Below are positions 1-12,557 of a stretch of DNA of 64,000 nt, piece by piece; position 1 is the first letter of the stretch; each line of letters opens with the position of its first letter. This DNA is from Latrodectus hesperus. Taxonomy: Eukaryota > Arthropoda > Arachnida > Araneae > Theridiidae. The translations under genes were made by a program, and so were the position numbers. The stretch spans positions 62,001-126,000 of the forward strand of contig JAJQOW010000235.1 in assembly GCA_037975125.1 (NCBI GenBank), read 5' to 3'. Under the pieces are notes generated by a model. That model worked only from the letters and a program-made list of their open reading frames with translations. It ran no database searches and was not told the DNA's origin.

Positions 1-1226
<1,226 letters not shown>

Positions 1227-1235
1227 TATAAGAAT

Positions 1236-1264
1236 CAGGGCTAGGGAAAATAAGGGCTGGCTCA
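1236..1264 (+). repeat. Left terminal inverted repeat of the P-like element
   Basis: Begins CAGGGCTAGGGAAAA and ends GGGCTGGCTCA. It pairs with 3096-3125 apart from one indel and a few substitutions. Confidence 0.92.
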
Positions 1265-1431
1265 TCGCTTTGATGTATCGCATGCCGCCTTGTCACCGGA
1301 GAGGGGAAGAGCGTGACGTCACTGGCATCAACTGGCTGGCATTCTCTATGCTAGCTTGTGTCTGATCGCAGCTTTCTCATTCATTTTGGCTTGTTTAATG
1401 TTAATGTTTTCATTTTAAGCAAGAGGAAAAC

Positions 1432-2130
1432 ATGACATCGTGTGCTGTTGCTACGTGTTCAAATATGTATCAAAATACAAAAGGAAAACACATAATATTT
1501 CATCGATTTCCAAAAGAAAATCAAATGCTTTCAAAGGAATGGGTGCAAAGATGTCGAAGAAGTGACAAAATCAACATCAAGAATGCTAGAGTGTGCAGTG
1601 AGCATTTTGATTTGAATGAATATATGGACGACATGCAAAATAGACTACTTGGTTTGCCAGAGAGAAAAATATTAAAACCGACGGCTCTGCCTAATCTTAA
1701 GTTACCGACTTTAAGCATAATTCAAAATACTCCAAGAGAACAGAGACAAACGAAAAGAAGAAGATTAGTAGAAGCTATTGAAAGAATTGAGTGCGTGAGT
1801 CCACATAAATTATGTGATGCAGAAAATCAGTGTGATGGTGTTATTAAGTGCCTTAAATGCAATGAATATTTAAAAAATATAGAAGAATTGAAAAAAAGAA
1901 TATTATGCGCAGAAAATACAGTGAAATTCCTTAAAAATGAGCAAAAAAGAAATCGAACTTCTACAACAAGAATAATTAAACGATCGAAATCAAATAAAAA
2001 ATTGCTTTTAAATGAAAAACAAAAATTAAAAACGAAAATAAAATTACTTCAAAAGGAGAACATTAAACTTGGGAAGATAGTTATAAATAATTTATTCCCT
2101 TATAAGCGTGAAGATGAAGAAAATAAATAA
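1432..2130 (+). CDS. THAP-domain N-terminal part of P-type transposase
   Basis: The frame encodes 232 residues. A THAP zinc-coordinating DNA-binding domain occupies about residues 1-88: C4 and C9, W37, then C55-S-E-H58 (the C2CH ligands), followed by the LKPTALP motif at 81-87 that closes THAP domains. Residues about 140-225 are Lys/Glu/Leu-rich and probably form a coiled coil for dimerisation. The THAP domain of P transposase binds the element's own DNA. The first ATG is chosen because the THAP fold starts directly after it. The frame ends at TAA (2128-2130), but homologous transposase sequence continues in the same frame beyond that stop. If expressed, the product would keep DNA-binding and dimerisation parts without catalysis, like the truncated KP repressor of Drosophila; that role is inference. 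Confidence 0.85.
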   Translation: MTSCAVATCSNMYQNTKGKHIIFHRFPKENQMLSKEWVQRCRRSDKINIKNARVCSEHFDLNEYMDDMQNRLLGLPERKILKPTALPNLKLPTLSIIQNTPREQRQTKRRRLVEAIERIECVSPHKLCDAENQCDGVIKCLKCNEYLKNIEELKKRILCAENTVKFLKNEQKRNRTSTTRIIKRSKSNKKLLLNEKQKLKTKIKLLQKENIKLGKIVINNLFPYKREDEENK

Positions 2131-2797
2131 AGAACTAAATGGTCATCTGACACTATTTCAAAATGTATTTTGATTCGGTCATTATCTTCAAAATCTTACG
2201 ATTTTTGGCGAAATACGATGGAAAATCGACTGTAAAACGAATAAACGACGTTATCAATATTTTTTGATAACGACTGTAAAATGAATTTCTTTTGATTCTC
2301 AAGATGATGAATTAAATCGTGAATTCTTAATTAATCCCTTACCTTTATCTTGGGAAAATGAACTTGCCTCTTCCAATCAAAATTGTGATATATCTCCATT
2401 TGAAAAAGAAACTATGGTTTATGTGGCAGGTTATATTGCTTATAAAATTAAAGATAATTCACTTGGAACTATATCAAGAAATTCAGTCGATATGCCCAAT
2501 CATTCCGAATGGATTAATTTAATTTCTGCTGGGGGACTTACTGTTACAACAAAAGCATGGATGGAAACTATAAAACAAACGGACATAATGTTTCGCAAAT
2601 TTCATGGCGACACATTTTCTAAAGGGAAAAATGTCATAGCAACATTAATAAATGAAACAGAGTCTTCTTTTCCTACTGTAAATCGAAAGGCAATTAAATT
2701 TTTTTGTCGCTTGAGAACATTTATACGAATTAGGTATTTAAATAGAAATGCAGCGATAGTATCTCATAATAAAGCTCAACAGAAAAACAAGAAATGA
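2131..2797 (+). pseudogene. P-type transposase C-terminal remnant
   Basis: Directly after the TAA at 2128-2130 the same frame reads a W-S-x-x-T-I segment followed by K-S-Y-x-F-W (to about 2235), typical of the region after the THAP/coiled-coil part of THAP9/P transposases. It then hits a stop. From about 2291 a second open segment carries DELNREFLINPLPLSWE and the VYVAGYIAYK motif (from 2417), then W-I-N-L-I-S-A-G-G-L, hallmarks of the P-transposase C terminus. It ends at 2797. The catalytic RNase-H-like core that should lie between is deleted. This cannot encode an active enzyme. Confidence 0.82.
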
Positions 2798-3095
2798 GTC
2801 AATAGTCAAAAAATCAAGATAAGCTGAAGCTAATAGGTAAATATATTTTTATATTGGTTATACAATTTTAAGTTAATTTAATATTAATAATAATTTTTTT
2901 GGGTTTATTAAATAATAATTGCAAATTTACTAAATATTTGAGAGGCATTTGTAGTTTTTTCACTCTGATTAAAAACAAAATGAACTTAAAAATAAAAAGT
3001 AACTATTTTGCTTAGAAATTCCAGGCAGCTTATTCTCCTTGGATGCCAGACTACGTCATCAACGGCTATTTCCGGTGACAGTTTTGGGGAGCATT

Positions 3096-3125
3096 TGAGC
3101 CAGCCCTTCTCTTTCCCTAGCCCTG
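3096..3125 (-). repeat. Right terminal inverted repeat of the P-like element
   Basis: Reads TGAGCCAGCCCTTCTCTTTC and ends CCCTAGCCCTG, the reverse complement of the left end with minor changes. The target repeat TATAAGAAT follows at once. Confidence 0.92.
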
Positions 3126-3134
3126 TATAAGAAT

Positions 3135-3780
3135 AGTGTTGAAAACCTCTTTGGCAATCCTAGTATATACGTCATCGTAAGACGTCACTATACGTCATCT
3201 TGACAACATTTATTCGTCGCCAAAAAACTCAGAATTTCGCCTGATGGATTATATGGCAAGTGTGCCGAGAATTTTTTAATGATTCAGGTAAGTACTAGAT
3301 GCAGAAAATCGCATTAAAGATGTGCATGATGTGTATCTAGAGTATAGTATAAGGCAAAAATACCAGTCCATCATTTGATGGCAGTTCAGGTCCAACCTCA
3401 TCTATTGACTGCGCTACATATATCAAAATATTCTCTCTAAATAATCTTATGATTATTTACATATTTTCCCAAAACTTTTCAGCCAATAAACAAATATTAA
3501 TAACATTGCCATCCATCTAATTATCGAAATGATTCATTATTAAAATTATGTTACTCAAAACTTTTAGATATTTGAAAAAATGGACTCAGCGTACGATTTA
3601 CCTAATCTATTTTTTTTAAAATACATACTAACACATTTTATGAAAATCTATAAAAAATTAAAGTTGTCACTTTATTTTGAAATATCTCTTAGATAAAAGA
3701 AATAACGATTGTGTGATAACAAGTTTTTCTATTAGTAATGTCTTTTTCTTTCAATTTTTAGATTCTTATCTTTTTGGCTA
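3135..3780. other. Intergenic, right flank of the P-like element
   Basis: Holds clustered TACGTCAT/GACGTCA motifs at about 3167-3203 and the inverted counterpart of left-flank sequence near 3225-3285. Otherwise AT-rich without a supported gene. Confidence 0.4.
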
Positions 3781-3789
3781 AAGGTAAAG

Positions 3790-4110
3790 GTTATTACCTA
3801 ATATAATACGGAATCGGTGATATCCACTCCTGAGAAATCCGATTGTGGAAAGGGTACGAGTAAAAAGAAAAGTGTCAGATTCGCTACTCCTCTCGTAACA
3901 AAACCCAATGCTAGAACCCAGACACTTCAAGAAATCATTATCGACAAGCAAAATGTTTCATCTGATGAAAATTTCTATAAAGATTGAAACTGATTATGCT
4001 GACGATATTACAAACCTTTCTAACGAAAATTTTGTCAGCTGTCAAAATATGGAGAGTAATCATCAAGTGGTTGCAGGAACTAAACCTGAGGCAACAGATA
4101 AAAAGAGGTA
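3790..4110 (+). pseudogene. Possible coding exon with a frameshift, unidentified
   Basis: From about 3817 one plus frame is open for over 45 codons with a protein-like composition, including KKKSVRFATPL. It ends at a TGA near 3987. A second frame then continues with acidic, protein-like sequence to AAGAG/GTACGT at about 4107, which resembles a 5' splice site. A polypyrimidine tract with AG lies near 3745-3762. KSVRF fits the loose RVxF docking motif for protein phosphatase 1, but such short motifs occur by chance. I cannot name a family. It may be a decayed exon, a retroelement fragment or chance. Confidence 0.28.
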
Positions 4111-4810
4111 CGTAACTCCAAGGAGTTCTACATTAGTCATATTATTAAAATATAAATGTTATCTAGACAATTCAATCGACTTAATATACTGATTCACATT
4201 AATTAAAATTAATTATATTTTTATTTTTTATTAATATTATTATAATATAATAATAAATTTATAAAAAATAATTATATTTAAAATAAATATAATTATTTAT
4301 TATTAATTTGTTAATAAAAATTAATTATATTTATTTTAAAGATTGCCTTTTATTCTGAATTTTTAGTATTTGTAATAATAAGTATAATACTTATATCATA
4401 AATGTATTTCTTTCGTAAACAGTTTTTAAGAAAATAAACAGTGAAACATTTCCGAAGTATATTTTCAGGATAATAGTGCTTAACAACATAACATTAATTT
4501 TCTCTTTGTTTTTTAAAATAGTGAGACCCGAATGATTAAAATAAAAAAATAATTTAGAAAAGATATGTCTTAGCTTAAAGCTTAAGAGCTACATTATCTA
4601 ATATTTTGCTTTTAATTCGCGGAATTTTTTGTAAAAATTTTTATGCTGTAAGAATTATATCGCGTCATATTTTTTGGAAATCATTTTTTGATGCTTAAAG
4701 TTATAGTTAATGTGTAATGTATGAAATCATTTTATTTAGAAATTACAATTATTTACAAAATTGTAATTTGTAAAGAACTATATCTTCAGCTATTTATTAT
4801 AGTAACAAAT
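4111..4810. other. Intergenic AT-rich sequence with palindromes
   Basis: Very AT-rich. Contains a perfect 14-bp inverted repeat (4266-4279 with 4285-4298, 5-nt loop). No gene seen. Confidence 0.5.
4266..4298. repeat. AT-only inverted repeat
   Basis: AAATAATTATATTT is separated by 5 nt from its exact reverse complement. It could extrude as a cruciform; no function is implied. Confidence 0.7.
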
Positions 4811-5094
4811 GTTGTTGTTGTCGTGTGCCAGCTAGGATGGCAACATGGGGTGCGCTGCTCCACTTTTTCAACTGAACCATATTTTGGTGTGTGGAGTCCG
4901 ACTTCCTCAGTACAGACATGCCATAGGAAACCGTTTATAGGGTAGGCAACCATTCACACCTCATTCATACAAGGAAAGGACAAAGACAAGATAGATAGTG
5001 AGAGAAAGTACATCCATGCCCAAACCGGGATTTGAACCGAGAACCTCCTTGTCCGCAGTCAGGTACGCTGACCACTAGACAAGTAGGAGGCGGC
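4811..5094 (-). mobile_element. tRNA-derived SINE, family A
   Basis: On the minus strand it starts with a tRNA-like head (GCCGCCTCC..., a TAGTGGTCAG A-box-like part and a GGTTCAAATCC B box), then a body with TATAGGGTAGGC on the plus strand, and ends in (AAC)n. Five further copies lie at 14044, 32400, 40186, 47656 and 50914. Pol III would drive transcription from the internal boxes. This copy is full length but diverged. Confidence 0.85.
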
Positions 5095-5204
5095 AGTATT
5101 TTTCAAATATTCTAATAATAACTTTCATATATAACTTTTAATGTAAGGATTCTACTAATAACCTTCAAAATTCGTTATTGATGTATATTGCTCGGCTGCT
5201 AGGA

Positions 5205-5505
5205 TTTTTCACTTTTCTCCACTACAAGGAGGGGGGAAGGAATTGATGGCACCGTATATAACGAAGCACCCAGTGAGTGTGCCATCGTAGCCTTGAAAGT
5301 GCATATTTGTAATTTAGAAGCAGGCACCAGGCAGAAAACTTGCAGGCTTAGCCTGCCATCCCAGAGGACAGTACGACCACGACATATTTAATGCGCTCCA
5401 GCCGCCACTAGCAACTACGACGAAGCTTTGAAAAGATCGAGATTCGAACCCAATACTTTCCAATAAACAGAACTAACGCCCTAACTAACTGGCAAATTGC
5501 GGCAT
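5205..5505 (-). mobile_element. tRNA-derived SINE, family D
   Basis: The minus strand starts with a tRNA-like head (B box GGGTTCGAATC near 5450). The body shares AGGCACCCAGTGA-type sequence with the copy at 45035-45323. Divergence between the two is high, so they are old insertions. No clear target duplication was found. Confidence 0.6.
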
Positions 5506-5758
5506 TCTCTTCTAAAAATCGTTATAAATATCGGTTTACAAATTCCTATCTCATTAATGCCCTTTTGTGCTCTTTCAATAAATCCTACTACGAAAAAATC
5601 TGAAGCATTTAAAATAGTATAAGCATTTAAAATAGACCGATGATTTATTGTTTAAAATTGAGTGTAGAAATCACTTTCTAAGTCTACAGAAATAATTTTT
5701 TCTCATGCTGCAATATTACTTCATATCCTCGAGTTATTTTTAACCAAATATAGGCCTC

Positions 5759-5807
<49 letters not shown>

Positions 5808-6206
5808 AGTTTGTTTTACTCAAAATAAAAAAACTTTCAATGAATATTATTTCCATTGAACCCTTCTGGATGTCATAATTATTCAAAAATTAAAAACTTA
5901 AAAATTCTTTGTCGAAATTTCAGTGTCTTGAAATATTATTTGACACGCTATTTTTAATTTCTCATTAGACATTAAATTATTTTACTTATTAGTTAAAACT
6001 ATTAATTTTAAAGGGATTTATTTAATACTTAAATGTTTTTGTGTGGGAAAATAATTTTTATTTAACTCTTAATTTTGTCGGCTTTACATTAGCATCTTAC
6101 ATTTAAAAAATTTTATGTTGGAAATGTTAAATTAACGAAACCTATTATATTAAATGATAAAAATTAATTGATAAATAAATAAATATCCCGATTTCAAAAT
6201 TGTAAT
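5506..6206. other. Intergenic AT-rich with a (TA)n run
   Basis: A (TA)n tract of about 43 bases lies at 5762-5804. Nothing else was recognised. Confidence 0.6.
5762..5804. repeat. (TA)n microsatellite
   Basis: Uninterrupted TA dinucleotides. Confidence 0.95.
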
Positions 6207-6440
6207 ATCCGGATCAAGGCCTACAGTGCCCATATCTGTTTTCTTTACCGAGGGCCCTGGGGTGCGAAGCATATGGCCCAAGCATGGTGGTTAGGCCAAC
6301 GCGAAATCCCCGGTGTTTAGTTCCCTAGCAAGATTGGTCCTCAGTTAATCGACCCACTGAAAGGATGAAAGGTTGAATTGACCTAGTTTGAGAATCGAAC
6401 CTTCGGAGCGCTAAGTCACAGTGTTTAACTAATGTAAAAG
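6207..6440 (-). mobile_element. Probable tRNA-related SINE or other short repeat
   Basis: A GC-richer island in AT-rich DNA. On the minus strand it reads AAGGTTCGATTCTC (B-box-like) about 30 nt after TGACTTAGCGCTCCG (A-box-like). No second copy is present in the window, so assignment rests on the box motifs and composition only. Confidence 0.4.
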
Positions 6441-6868
6441 TTTGGGTGAATTTTCTCATACAGATTTCCATTGAACAGAAGTCTCTAGAGAAATGGGGGA
6501 CTGAAAGATGTTACTCAGCATTAGAAAAGAAATTAAACCTAAAACTCCATTAGAACTTCCTTATCTCATACGGTGAAGATAGAGAGAAGAAAAGGTTGCC
6601 ACATTCAAATATTTTTAACTATTTCTGCATTAATTGCAAACTGTGAACGTTCATTCAGCAAAATAAAATTAATTTTGACTAATTTATGATCCACCATGAG
6701 TCAAAACCGTCTAAGTGATTTAAAATTTTAGGTATAGAAAAAGAAAAATTTGCAATGATCACAATTGTTAAAGTAAATGATCAATTCACTTCAGCAAAGG
6801 CAAGAAAAATGTGAAAAGTGTAGTATATTAGATTGCAAATAATTACACCTGCTTATATCTATGCTACA
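6441..6868. other. Intergenic; left flank of the CACTG-ended element
   Basis: AT-rich with no convincing coding frame. Confidence 0.4.
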
Positions 6869-6980
6869 CACTCTAAAAAAAAGCACTGTAAATTTACAGC
6901 AAAATGTGCTGGCGTTTTGGGCGCCAGTACAATATGCTGTAAATTTTACAGCATATTCGTAAAACTAAAACAGTTCTTTT

Positions 6981-7150
6981 TACTGTAATTTTTACAGCAC
7001 TTTTCGCTGTAATTTTTACAGCACTTTTCGCTGTAATTTTTACAGCACTTTTCACTGTAATTTTACAGCACTTTTTACTGTAATTTTTACAGCACTTTTT
7101 ATTGTTATTTTTACAGCACTTTTTATTGTTATTTTTACAGCACATTTTAC
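6981..7150. repeat. Minisatellite of CTGTAAxxxxTACAG palindromes
   Basis: About seven tandem units of roughly 23-24 bp, unit CTGTAATTTTTACAGCACTT plus four variable bases. Each unit is a small hairpin (CTGTAA/TTACAG). Two more palindromic relatives lie at 6885-6899 and 6933-6951. The last units change to TTGTTATTTTTACAG, so the array decays toward its right edge. Confidence 0.85.
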
Positions 7151-10100
7151 TATGCATTTTGCTCCATATTCTACAAAACCTGTTGCAATAGCTCTTTACA
7201 GCGATAATAGTAGAGTATAAATCAATTTTGAATACACAATAGCTAATTTCCTAATTATGGGCCAACTATTATTAAGCAATTTTTTATATAATATACAAAG
7301 CACAAAAACATAACTAATGTTATATTGCAGAAGATGTCATTTTTCAGAACATTTTGTGATCAATAATTTAACTTTCAATACCTAACGAGATTGTTTAACT
7401 TTCTTACCACACAATCGTAACTTTAACAGAAGTTTGAATTTTTTATTACATATTTTTTTTAAAAAAGTCAAGAAATAACAGTTATATTGAATACGATACA
7501 AATCTAAGCATAAAATTGATTTTTGATATCTGTGATTCTACAGATTTAGGATAAAAAGAAACCTTACAAAACATTCCATTTTTCTAAAATTACCAAAGGG
7601 AAATTAGTTAATGATATAGTATCTTAATTATACTGTAAAGCCAATAAAGTTTTCTTTTTGATATTGTTTAAAGTAATTGATTTTTTACATGATAAAAGCA
7701 AATAAAGATTCTGAGGAAAAAAGCAATATAGTTGACAATACACAAATAATTGAAAAGAATTTTTTTATTTACATTTTAATAACTACAGCCATTTAAGTTG
7801 GATACATTATTTAAAAGTGACAAAAACACATGCTTGGACTCTATCCTTGACATATTTTTTTTGATTTCGTTCCCCGCGAAGGATTAAAGTTTAACAAGCA
7901 CCTGGAAAAAAATATAAATCAGACACACATGAATATCTAATTTGAAATTTCAAGAGCTGAATATTTCAGAGGAAAAATTGTTTAATAGTTCAATAAAATA
8001 ATTAAAACTTTTTATTGTTTCATATAACTGATTGAATTTTCCTAAAATATACTTCTTTTAATAGTTAAGAAGTGGTTGTTACATTCAGGCAATCACAATC
8101 ATTTTGATGATAAAAATTATTTCAAGGGGTTATAGCAATTTCATGATAAGAATTTTTGGTAATGAAGATCTCACTTCTTATGAAGATGATATAAAATCTG
8201 TACTTCAATTAAATCATTCAAACTGATGTTTTCTATCTCGAAAAACTAATTTATAATTGATTTAATTAAAAGAGAATATAGAATTTGTTTTATAAGGATT
8301 CATTTATGTTATCGAAAATTATATCCTCTGAGAAGCAAATCACCACATTTCCAATGGGAACTGTGAACCACATTTTAAAGATAACTTAAAAAAGCCGATT
8401 TTAAGTTTAAAAAAACTTAATTTTGTAAAGAATATGGAAACATTTCTTTTGCATACATATATACACAATTTAAAAATATTTCCATCGAAAATAAACAGAA
8501 AAATTAAAATCCAATAATGTGTCAAAGTAACAATAATTTATGAAATAACATTTTATAAAACATTTGCTTAAAACTGAATTTCTTTAACTCGTAAATAGTG
8601 ACCTCAAAACTGAAATCTAAGTTGTCTTAGGGAGATCATGAAATAGTGCAAAATTAAGAATTATATAAAAAAAAATTTTGCTGTTGATATTAAGCCTGCA
8701 TATACGGCATTATATACATACTTAGAGATAAATAAAAGAGAATACAATTGAAGTTGTATCAAAAAAGATATATTTAACTAAAACAATTTATTTAGATTTT
8801 CTTAGAATTTTATATATTCATATGATTTATTTCAAATAGAATGTTAGCAGAGTAAACAGTATTTGAAGAGGTCAATAAATGTAACAACAAATTTTTGCTT
8901 TTGAGTTAAAACATTCCAAACCTTACGAAATATATAAATAATACATACCACAAATTCATACACATTGTGTGCAAGGTAAGTCTATATGATATATCTAGTT
9001 CATCCTGAGAAGATGTGGAAATCTAAAACTAATAAACAAATTCCTGATTAATTTATTTATGATTAATTTTTATGTTCATTTCTAAATTTTTTATTTACAA
9101 TTTACTAAGCAGTAAATTTTTTTTAAAATAAAGTTTTGAATACTTTATTACAACACTTCTAAATATTTTTCCAATTTCTCAATGATTGAAGATTTTATTT
9201 TACAACCTCCAGGAGAAGTTATTAAATTAACAATTCATTTAATTTTGTCAGCTAATGCAAACTTAAGTCTTTTATTTAAATCTACAGATGTTAAACACTT
9301 AAAATGGTCTAAAATGTTTTGCTTTAAAAATATGCAAGGCCATCTTTCTTTTAATGTGGAAATGTGGAACAGGCATGTAATATCTTTTCTTTGAAATGCA
9401 AAAGTCTCATCAATTTTACAACCTCTTCAATCATAACAACAAAAAATACACTGCATTTTGGCTTATTGTCGGACAGCATAATGAAGGGAAAACATTTAAA
9501 AATACACCTGCTTACAAAAACTCTCTCTCTCAATACCTATTCCAGCTTTCAAATATGGCTGAAGTTTATATGAAGAGGCTTTACTCTGAATAGTCTTAAT
9601 ACTAAAAGTTATTTGTGATTATTCTATTTTTAAAACTTCCTTTACAAATCACACACTTTCTTCATATATAAATTCTTATTTTCCCAAAACATAGATATAT
9701 TTTTATAAATTTTTAAGAAGTTAGTATTTAATGCACACAGTAGTATTAGAAAAAGCTTGAGCACAATATATTTTAAATATGTTAGGCAACAACAAATTAC
9801 AATGTTTTCACTCGTGTATTTGTTTCTTAATTATAATTTTAAATTAGCTTTTCTTTTTATGAGCTTCTGATTCCTTCACTAACATGTAAATAAATCATAA
9901 ATAGTACTACAAATTTTGCAATTTGTTAATAAAATAAAGTAAAGTAAAATTTGCAATAATAATGTAATTTTTTGCAAAAAAATGTGTTTTCTGAAATTTT
10001 GTTTTATAAATATCAAACAACCAACAAAATTTCCCAAATAGACTTTTAATTAAAGTTCTAATTAGTAAGATAAATTTAAGAAATAATCATGGTCATGAAA

Positions 10101-11150
10101 TAATAAACATTACATTTTCTAAATAAATGACCTTAATTCGAATAGTACTTCCTAATATGTATTTAATAAAGTAATATTTCTTATATATTTGTAATAAAAT
10201 AATGATTTTAAAAAATAGATATTTAAAAAAGCATTACATTTTTCATTAAAATGCATTTTTACATCTCATGCAAATTCTAAACACAAGACCATTTATTCTA
10301 ATAAATATCATTATTTGTAATATTTTATTGAAAGAATTAACAAACATTTATGCCTAAAAAATGATTATTTTAATGCATGTTACAGAATGGAATTTAATTA
10401 ATGATCATAATTAGAATGCAATTTAACGATCTGCATTAAAAAATAAATATTTTTAAATAAAATTCTAATCAAAAAGAATTATTTAGAAAATATAAAAAAT
10501 TATGTGATATTTAGTTAATATACAATAAATTATATCATTTTACAACGAAAGAAAAATCAGGAATTTTCAACAACACAATAAAATAGAAATTCCGTTAATA
10601 TATTTAATTATCTATATCTAAAAAAAGTAGAACAATAGATGATTATGCAATTTTAATTTCGAAAGAAATATAGGTAAGCATTTTTATAACAACAGAAGCA
10701 CTTAAATACAATTCGAATTTCGTCGAAAATTTGATAATTAAAATATTAATCAATTATGTTACCAAACTACTATAAAATATTTTAAATATTAATAAAAAGT
10801 AAGTAAAAAATATATCGACACTGAATTAATACAAGTGAATATGATCATTCGTAAATTCAGCTTAGAATTTTTTTAAATATTCAGTCAAATTTATAAGAAT
10901 TTATATATATCAAAGTTAGCTAACAACTTGCCTAATAAACAATATGAAAAATATGCGTTACCTTATATTTGGTGATTAAATTTCAATAGAAATTCAACAA
11001 AAGGAAAAATTACTCTCAAAATATCACCAACTTCACCAAACGAAAACAAGTGCAAATAAATGGCGAAATTAATTTGATTCATTTGTCACAGGAACAGAAG
11101 AAACTTTTATCCCGCCAATTCAATGCGCATGCCCATTAGCAAACGATTTT
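7151..11150. other. Interior of the candidate element, no gene recognised
   Basis: Four kilobases of very AT-rich DNA with only short frames. Overlapping frames at 9182-9394 and 9364-9593 are slightly less AT-biased and might be a decayed transposase piece; no catalytic motif can be pointed out. Confidence 0.35.
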
Positions 11151-11257
11151 CTGGGGCTGAATTTTACAGCAAAATTTACTGTAATCATTAGTGTTCCTAT
11201 GACAGCTATTTAAATAACAGTGATTTTTACTGTATTTCTTCCGTTTTTTTTACAGTG

Positions 11258-11720
11258 CATAACGAATTATTTCATGTTAAAAAAATTTTTTTTTAAATAA
11301 TTGTATTAGTATATAAAATCAATATATTTTTATAATTAATTCTAAATCACATAAGTCCGATTATTCTAATGACACTTTTCCGAATCCAATATAAGTGTTT
11401 TTTAGAAATTAGAAATGAATTTTATTTAAATTTATAGCTTAGCTTGAGACTTTTAATTAATATATTTTCCATTTTTTTATAGTGGGTACAATATTTATAT
11501 TGTATTCTTCATTGCAATTTTACTCCATTTATTATAATGTATTATATATCGTTATATTATTATACATCTCATTACTTAATACTTTTATTTCCTTATTTAA
11601 ATTGTATTACTATTTTTTCAACGGGGCGCCAATTCTGCTCACTACGCCATTGTGCCTCCCAACCATTCCTGGTATTTTACAGAGAGTATCCAAGAGGATC
11701 TTTCCAAAGGCACACTGATA
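11258..11720. other. Intergenic, GC-richer patch at 11620-11720
   Basis: AT-rich up to 11620. The patch 11621-11720 abuts the SINE at 11721 and may be part of the same or another repeat. No family was recognised. Confidence 0.35.
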
Positions 11721-11909
11721 GTTTTTTTCCAACGGCGGGCACACTTGGGTGACGACCCTATGCCACAACAAGGCCAGAAACTGCTGCTCAATTGTCGTTA
11801 CCCAGGGAGCACCTGTGAACCAAGTCACGGAGGCGAGTAGCGTTACCCGCGCCATACCACCACAAACCCATTTATAGGGCGGGCCACATTCATACAACAT
11901 CACATCTTT
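11721..11909 (-). mobile_element. tRNA-derived SINE family B, head missing
   Basis: The minus strand matches the body of the copies at 19083, 22444 and 26230: TATAAATGGGTTTGTGGTGG, then GGTAACGCTACTCGCCTCCG and the CTTGGTTCACAGGTG block. The tRNA-like head is absent, so this is 5' truncated. Confidence 0.8.
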
Positions 11910-12557
11910 TTGTATCTGTATTGTACCATGGAAGCAAGTAAAAATATAGAATCAAAAATACATAAAGCAATAATAATGTTTTGATCCCTTTTTTATTGAA
12001 GTACACCAGAATTTTTTTAATCCTTTTTTCAATAAGAATAAGTGGAAAATTAATTGCATTTAAAAATTATATATTGGTTATATACTACACTTCGGATTTA
12101 TATATTATCTCCAATTAATAATTTATAAAGCCAAACACATTCACCTTTGTCATACCTAAGGAAACCATTTAAGACAACTCACAGAACAAGCTCTTTACAG
12201 AATGCAGAAAATGTCCTTTGAAACTCAGCCATGTTATTTAAAATATACGTAAGTAAAATTATTCAAAATTAATTAAGTAAACAAGAAAGTTACTGCCATT
12301 TGATCGTTATTATTGAAGAAAGTGAGAATAAGTATGCAAATGAGTGTATGACGTAGTTGAATCACCAGTCGAGAGAAGGAATATCAGTCGTTACATAAAA
12401 GCAGGTCCACCGCGCACTTTCATCAATCGTAACTCGTATAGTAGCGAAGATAAATGAAAGTGTCGAAGGGTCAGTGTTGTTTGCTTTACGATTTCAAAGT
12501 GCTTATTTGCTGCTGTATCAAGTGCGCCGAATATGACAAATATTTGGGTATAGTGCT
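11910..12557. other. Intergenic upstream of the mariner relic
   Basis: A less AT-rich block at about 12340-12540 could be the 5' part or flank of the mariner copy, but no inverted terminal repeat was found. Confidence 0.35.

Larger units (their letters stand above)
1227..3134 (+). mobile_element. P-element-like DNA transposon, internally deleted
   Basis: Seen: inverted ends of about 29-30 bp (1236-1264 and 3096-3125), both starting CAGGGCTAGGGAAA when read inward, with only a few differences. They are flanked by the direct repeat TATAAGAAT (1227-1235 and 3126-3134), consistent with the 8-bp target duplication of P elements plus one ambiguous base. Inside are a THAP-domain frame and the C-terminal part of a P transposase, but the RNase-H-like catalytic middle is missing. 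Known: P elements encode THAP-domain transposases, and internally deleted copies are common. The copy is about 1.9 kb, too short for a full transposase of roughly 750-900 residues, so it is non-autonomous. Confidence 0.9.
6869..11257. mobile_element. Candidate CACTG-ended DNA element (4.4 kb)
   Basis: The left end reads CACTCTAAAAAAAAGCACTG. The right end, reverse-complemented, reads CACTGTAAAAAAAACGG, so 13 of the first 14 bases agree. Both ends are followed internally by CTGTAA/TTACAG repeats (6890-7150; 11165-11245). CACTG/CACTA termini are typical of CACTA/EnSpm and Chapaev transposons. I could not find a matching target duplication, and the interior has no recognisable transposase: the 60-70-residue frames at 9182-9593 do not match a family I know. 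It may be a non-autonomous copy, or the two ends may be separate small MITEs. Confidence 0.4.

Noticed and set aside
1432..2130. A host THAP transcription factor gene
   Set aside because: It lies between matched inverted ends with a target duplication and is followed in frame by P-transposase sequence, so it belongs to the transposon.
6894..7157. Cys-Lys-Asn repeat protein on the minus strand
   Set aside because: Translation of the CTGTAA minisatellite; the period and palindromes explain it.
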